6,378 nt of DNA from positions 1 to 6,378 of the forward strand of contig DIVN01000090.1 in NCBI GenBank assembly GCA_002435875.1, read 5' to 3'. Shown here piece by piece: positions 5,504-6,378 of the stretch (positions within the stretch are counted from its first letter, which is position 1; every line of letters starts with the position of its first letter). The stretch is from Anaerolineales bacterium UBA6131 (GTDB taxonomy: Bacteria > Chloroflexota > Anaerolineae > UBA2200). A program made the translations under genes and the position numbers. The notes beneath the pieces were generated by a model, which saw nothing but the letters and a program-made list of their open reading frames with translations, had not been told where the DNA came from and ran no database searches.

Positions 5504-6253
5504 CTATTGCCCTGAAACGGCCAGCGGGGCATTTTTGTCAAAACGCCGCTGCAGTCCCAACACCCCAAGCCCTAGCAGCAGGTGTACGCCTATGTTGAGC
5601 CACAGATTCTGGGCAAAGATGTACAGCGTGGTGCTGACCACAGCAACAGAGGCCGTCAGCACGATCTCTTCGCGTGTTCCTTGCTGATCGAGTGCAGCGC
5701 GGGTCCCGGCGTTCAGAGCTCCCGCCAACGCAACGGTGAGCAGGGCCACATACGGCCCCCAGTAACCGCCCGCCATAATCACGAATGGTGCACGACAAAA
5801 CGCCCAGCCAACTTCCAACAGAATCGCATCGCTCAGGACCAGCCATCCATCCTGTGCTTGCTGTACCCACATGGGCTTCCGCGTCGGGTCGCCTCTTCCG
5901 AGCAGATGGGCGCGCTGGCCCCAGACGGCAATCATGAGCGCAAGCGCACCAACTCCAATGCCCGCCGCATAACCGATGCCACTGATCCAGTCATGGCCCA
6001 CCAGGCCCAGGTCAGCGGGACTTGCCCATCCTCCAAGCAGAACCAGATAGGGCGGACCCAGGTGGAACAGGACGCGCAATGCCTCGCCCAGATACAGCCT
6101 GACACTCCAATTCTTGCAGAACTTCAGGACACGCCCGATCTTGCCAGGCTTCTCTGTGCGTAACCACCACGCCAGATTGGTGCCCATGACATAGAGGCCG
6201 AGCCATAGCAGGACGGCCAGCAACAAGCGCGTCGAATAGCTGAGGGAGAGCAT
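5504..6253 (-). CDS. Multi-pass membrane protein of unknown function
   Basis: A 249-residue hydrophobic protein, start chosen at the ATG 6253-6251, which has AAAGGG 8 nt upstream. An in-frame ATG at 6289 would start exactly on the last base of the tRNA, so it is disfavoured. Likely membrane segments are at about residues 9-30, 64-76, 93-111, 138-160, 164-182, 196-213 and 216-233. Polar loops include a basic one at 32-52 (TEKPGKIGRVLKFCKNW). Charged or aromatic residues lie within or next to helices: E147 and R154 in EVGWAFCRAPF, and N216, N220 and H224 in QNLWLNIGVH. These faintly recall the Glu/Arg and His/Asn helices of CPBP proteases, but the EExxxR and HxxxN motifs are not met, so no family is assigned. 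The gene follows tRNA-Val on the same strand with no terminator between them, and ends at the hairpin at 5446-5480. Confidence 0.82.
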   Translation of the reverse strand: MLSLSYSTRLLLAVLLWLGLYVMGTNLAWWLRTEKPGKIGRVLKFCKNWSVRLYLGEALRVLFHLGPPYLVLLGGWASPADLGLVGHDWISGIGYAAGIGVGALALMIAVWGQRAHLLGRGDPTRKPMWVQQAQDGWLVLSDAILLEVGWAFCRAPFVIMAGGYWGPYVALLTVALAGALNAGTRAALDQQGTREEIVLTASVAVVSTTLYIFAQNLWLNIGVHLLLGLGVLGLQRRFDKNAPLAVSGQ

Positions 6254-6288
6254 CGATGTGGCCCTTTCGGAGCGGAGCAAGAGAAGCA

Positions 6289-6362
6289 TGGGCGCGATAG
6301 GACTCGAACCTATGACCTCACGGATGTGAGCCGTGTGCTCTAACCGACTGAGCTACTCGCCC
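6289..6362 (-). tRNA. tRNA-Val (anticodon CAC)
   Basis: A complete 74-nt cloverleaf on the minus strand. The acceptor 5' arm is GGGCGAG. The D arm is GCTC/GAGC with the loop Gly-Gly pair. The anticodon stem CACGG/CCGTG encloses the loop CTCACAT, so the anticodon is CAC, reading the Val codon GUG. The variable loop is AGGTC, and the T arm ATAGG/CCTAT encloses TTCGAGT. The 3' arm is CGCGCCC with discriminator A; CCA is not encoded. Position 6-67 is an A-G mismatch in the acceptor stem. The identity is clear from the anticodon; A73 fits valine tRNAs. The membrane protein gene follows on the same strand. Confidence 0.96.
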
Positions 6363-6372
6363 AACAACGCCT

Positions 6373-6378
6373 ATTATA
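6373..6378 (-). promoter_or_regulatory. -10 box of the tRNA-Val promoter
   Basis: The last six bases of the window read TATAAT on the minus strand, a perfect -10 hexamer. Transcription would begin near 6366, only about 4 nt before the mature tRNA 5' end. The -35 box lies outside the window. Confidence 0.7.

Noticed and set aside
5582..6163. A 193-codon plus-strand frame antisense to the membrane protein
   Set aside because: The translation is polar with scattered Gln/Arg/Pro and no domain, while the minus-strand frame gives a coherent multi-helix protein with a ribosome site and terminator.
6254..6289. 12-residue N-terminal extension of the membrane protein from the ATG at 6289
   Set aside because: The start codon would share a base with the mature tRNA and any ribosome site would lie inside the tRNA; the ATG at 6253 has AAAGGG 8 nt upstream.

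Overview
The window is chromosomal DNA from a moderately GC-rich bacterium with short intergenic gaps. The best guess is a Chloroflexota (Anaerolineae-like) member. That rests on family resemblance of the MurJ, the bactofilin/M23 pair and the small tail-anchored protein, recalled from memory rather than searched, so the assignment is tentative. No mobile element, CRISPR array or phage module is visible.

Layout. (1) Positions 2-376 (+) hold the C-terminal end of a CPBP/CAAX-type membrane protease, whose start lies outside the window. Its second active-site motif carries Gln where His is expected. (2) A convergent gap holds two hairpins; the second (425-472) reads as an intrinsic terminator for the minus strand. 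(3) On the minus strand an operon runs from a membrane-anchored coiled-coil M23 peptidase (2011-932) to a bactofilin (917-498): a cell-shape/peptidoglycan pair. (4) A 248-bp divergent region carries two interleaved inverted repeats and a strong plus-strand promoter. (5) A plus-strand operon of three overlapping genes follows: an RdgB/HAM1 house-cleaning NTP pyrophosphatase (2260-2883), an RfaE2-type sugar-phosphate nucleotidyltransferase (2883-3404) and a MurJ-family lipid II flippase (3401-5038). The promoter places transcription start on the A of the rdgB ATG, so the operon appears to be leaderless. (6) A small gene with its own good promoter (5077-5105) encodes an 81-residue protein with a basic N-terminus and one C-terminal membrane helix. 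(7) A strong hairpin terminator (5446-5480) separates it from a minus-strand multi-pass membrane protein of unknown function (6253-5504). That gene lies directly downstream of tRNA-Val(CAC) (6362-6289), which has a consensus -10 box at the window edge.

Functionally, much of the window concerns the cell envelope: peptidoglycan remodelling (M23), a cytoskeletal scaffold (bactofilin), lipid II flipping (MurJ) and activated sugar synthesis (RfaE2-like), plus nucleotide-pool sanitation and translation. I did not find a clearly new biological system. The points most worth a second look are the leaderless, translationally coupled operon, the altered charged residues in MurJ, the His-to-Gln change in the CPBP protein, the tRNA/ORF junction with a mismatched acceptor stem, and the unrecognised membrane protein next to the tRNA.
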